Below are positions 62,468 to 64,000 of a stretch of DNA of 64,000 nt, piece by piece; within the stretch, counting starts at the first letter, position 1, and each line of letters opens with the position of its first letter. The position numbers were made by a program, and so were the translations under genes. The stretch lies in the NCBI RefSeq assembly GCF_028867935.1, contig NZ_JAPQNS010000001.1, positions 124,001 through 188,000 of the forward strand. Direction: 5' to 3'. A model generated the notes under the pieces. The model worked only from the letters and a program-made list of their open reading frames with translations, ran no database searches and had not been told where the DNA came from. This stretch comes from Flavobacterium sp. SUN052. GTDB taxonomy: Bacteria; Bacteroidota; Bacteroidia; Flavobacteriales; Flavobacteriaceae.

Positions 62468-63517
62468 ATGAAATTGCAATTACTAAAAACGGTGTGCCTG
62501 CTTCTGCTGGCAACCTTACCCACTATTGCTCAACGCACCTTCACGAATCCAATAAAGTCATCGGGCCCTGATCCCTGGGTTTGGCAAGATAACGGCTGGT
62601 ATTATTACATGAATACAACCGGACGCAACCTGACCCTCTGGCGAACTAAAAACATGGCTGATTTGTCAAGCGCGGAGAGTAAAGTAATTTACACTCCACC
62701 GAAAGGAACGGCGTATTCTAGAGATTTGTGGGCCCCCGAAATCCACCGCATCAACAACAAGCGTGGCGACGGACCGTGGTACATCTACGTGGCAGCCGAC
62801 AGTATCAATAACATGACGCATCGGATCTGGGTGCTCGAAAATACATCGGCCGATCCGTTTCAGGGGGAATGGGTCATGAAAGGAAAGCTAAGCGACCCCG
62901 GTGATCACTGGGCCATCGACCTGACTTTGTTACAACACAAAGGCAAGCTTTACGCAGCCTGGTCGGGCTGGGAGGGAGCAAAAAACGGTCGACAAGATAT
63001 TTACATTGCCCGCCTGAAAAACCCCTGGACTATGGCGGGAGATCGCGTCAAAATCTCACAGCCCGATCAGCCCTGGGAGCAACACGGTAAAACCCCCGAT
63101 GAGTGGCAAAAAAATGGAGAGCTGCCTTTGATTCTGGTAAATGAAGGCCCTGAGTTTCTGCAAAATGGTAAGAAAACGTTCCTTGTTTATTCGGCCAATG
63201 CCTGCTGGCTCGACTACTGCATGGGCCTACTCGAACATACAGGTGGCAGCTTTATGAAAGCAAAGAACTGGCGTAAACACCCGCAGCCGGTGTTTACCCA
63301 ATCGCCTGAAAATGGTGTTTGGGCACCCGGCCATGGCGGGTTCTTTACAACCAATAATGGCCAGAAGAACTGGATGATTTACCACGCAAATCCTAATGAG
63401 ACAGATGGTTGTGGAAACAAACGGGCTCCCCATATTCAACCCTTCGACTGGAACACCGATGGAACGCCCAATTTTGCTCGTCCCCTAGCAAAAACACCTA
63501 TGTCCGTACCGGAATAA
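62468..63517 (+). CDS. GH43-like five-bladed beta-propeller glycoside hydrolase
   Basis: This 349-residue secreted enzyme has a signal peptide (about 1-22, LPTIAQ) and the GH43-type catalytic set: base D35 in SGPDPWV, pKa modulator D151 in AIDLTLL and acid E226 in NEGPEF. It resembles the arabinanase/arabinofuranosidase/xylosidase or galactosidase group and would release terminal arabinose, xylose or galactose. The start follows the GH92 stop by six bases. It is the second gene of the pair and is closed by an intrinsic terminator before the epimerase gene. Confidence 0.87.
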   Translation: MKLQLLKTVCLLLLATLPTIAQRTFTNPIKSSGPDPWVWQDNGWYYYMNTTGRNLTLWRTKNMADLSSAESKVIYTPPKGTAYSRDLWAPEIHRINNKRGDGPWYIYVAADSINNMTHRIWVLENTSADPFQGEWVMKGKLSDPGDHWAIDLTLLQHKGKLYAAWSGWEGAKNGRQDIYIARLKNPWTMAGDRVKISQPDQPWEQHGKTPDEWQKNGELPLILVNEGPEFLQNGKKTFLVYSANACWLDYCMGLLEHTGGSFMKAKNWRKHPQPVFTQSPENGVWAPGHGGFFTTNNGQKNWMIYHANPNETDGCGNKRAPHIQPFDWNTDGTPNFARPLAKTPMSVPE

Positions 63518-63636
63518 TTGTAGAATGCAGCAAATGGAGTGGGTTAATTATATTTTTTTAACATTTTACATGATAATTAATAGTACTCAGTCTTTATACT
63601 AAAAAGCAGTTAATTCCTCATAGGTTGGTATCGCGG

Positions 63637-63671
63637 GCACATGCTGATTGATGATCAGCATGTGCTTTTTT
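63637..63671 (+). terminator. Intrinsic terminator of the GH92/GH43 operon
   Basis: GCACATGCTGA at 63637-63647 pairs exactly with TCAGCATGTGC at 63655-63665 around TTGATGA, followed by six T. It stands about 120 bases after the GH43-like stop. Confidence 0.88.
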
Positions 63672-63675
63672 ATTC

Positions 63676-63683
63676 TAATTTTG
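63676..63683 (+). promoter_or_regulatory. -7 promoter element of the epimerase gene
   Basis: TAATTTTG fits the TAnnTTTG consensus, 33 bases before the ATG at 63717 and just after the terminator T-run. No -33 box is visible at normal spacing. Confidence 0.4.
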
Positions 63684-63716
63684 TCTATTTACCGATTTGT
63701 TACATCGACTCCTTCT

Positions 63717-64000
63717 ATGCACAAACACCTAATTCCTTTATGCCTGATTGCCCTGCTTTTGGCAGCTGGCTGTCAATCTAAAACACAGTCGAGCGAGTCG
63801 ACCGGAGCTGACTCTACCTCTGCCGATTCCACTACGCCACCCACTACCCAAGCCAGTGCTTTGGATACCACGGCTATTGACTACAAACTCAACGATCCTA
63901 CTGCCTATGACGGAGAAGTGGATGGAAAGAAAGTAGGGCTTTACACCCTAAAAGATGGTAACGTTACGGCTACTATCTCAAGCTTTGGGGCACGAATTGT
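63717..64000 (+). CDS. Aldose 1-epimerase (galactose mutarotase) lipoprotein, 3' end outside window
   Basis: The window holds the first 94 codons. The product has a lipoprotein signal (lipobox LAAGC, Cys about residue 19), a Ser/Thr-rich linker (about 24-54), and then the start of the epimerase domain, VGLYTLKDGNVTATISSFGARIV, where GARI is the usual N-terminal strand. It interconverts alpha and beta anomers of hexoses, and in this context could act on sugars freed by the GH92 and GH43-like enzymes. Only the N-terminus is seen, so catalytic residues cannot be checked. Confidence 0.78.
   Translation, partial: MHKHLIPLCLIALLLAAGCQSKTQSSESTGADSTSADSTTPPTTQASALDTTAIDYKLNDPTAYDGEVDGKKVGLYTLKDGNVTATISSFGARI

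Noticed and set aside
1..64000. tRNA or rRNA genes, insertion sequences or prophage genes
   Set aside because: None could be recognised by reading; short RNA genes could still be missed without a covariance-model search.

Overview
The window looks like chromosomal DNA of a Bacteroidota of the Spirosoma/Cytophagales type. The support is a TonB receptor/DUF4249 pair, a SusC/SusD pair, a glycoside hydrolase with a type IX secretion (T9SS) sorting domain, DUF4199 and HYC_CC_PP proteins, a CzcA-TolC fusion, and many TAnnTTTG -7 promoter elements. The genus is an inference from family content and protein flavour; no rRNA gene is present to settle it. I see no rRNA, tRNA, CRISPR array, insertion sequence or prophage. 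Coordinates quoted for starts are my choices after trimming over-extended reading frames.

Layout. 1-3752: a type-I-secretion-like operon (ABC membrane domain without an ATPase domain, HlyD, TolC). 3753-10150 (minus strand): a GT9 glycosyltransferase, DUF4249 lipoprotein and TonB receptor, and a PolX-like protein whose polymerase active site looks degenerate. 10275-11816: a membrane-anchored LuxR-type regulator, a DUF4199 membrane protein and a VOC protein. 11892-15491: a 1199-aa secreted hydrolase with four discoidin-like repeats. 15780-22727: a divalent-metal efflux operon (small secreted protein, CzcA-TolC fusion, CusB-like adaptor, CDF transporter). 22812-25021: FKBP lipoprotein and release factor 3. 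25119-30904: an accessory/defence stretch with a Doc toxin pair, an ABC exporter, a Septu system (PtuA/PtuB) and, tightly coupled behind it, a HipA-like kinase and a DUF3037 protein. 30987-34927: MoeB-rhodanese, a VanX-like dipeptidase, an SpmAB-like membrane protein and two small genes. 34987-42889: a DUF4097 repeat protein, a multi-PAS histidine kinase, a DUF1080 lipoprotein, a GH113-like lipoprotein, then an operon of receiver, RsbQ-like hydrolase and PAS kinase. 42958-52032: a VCBS/ASPIC lipoprotein divergent from a SusC/SusD pair. 52229-56899: a probable copper-handling surface cluster. 57001-64000: an M16 protease, then GH92, GH43-like and aldose-epimerase genes for glycan use.

How the genes work together. 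Three themes recur: envelope transport of nutrients and metals, extracellular glycan breakdown, and signalling or defence. The most interesting candidates are (a) the four-gene transcription unit ptuA-ptuB-hipA-like-DUF3037, where a known phage-defence pair is coupled by overlapping or abutting reading frames to a HipA-like kinase pair, and (b) the receiver/RsbQ/PAS-kinase operon, which has the parts of a small-molecule sensing circuit. The degenerate PolX and the ABC exporter lacking an ATPase domain are further oddities. Dispersed palindromes sharing an identical 16-base core follow the SusD gene and the second PAS kinase.
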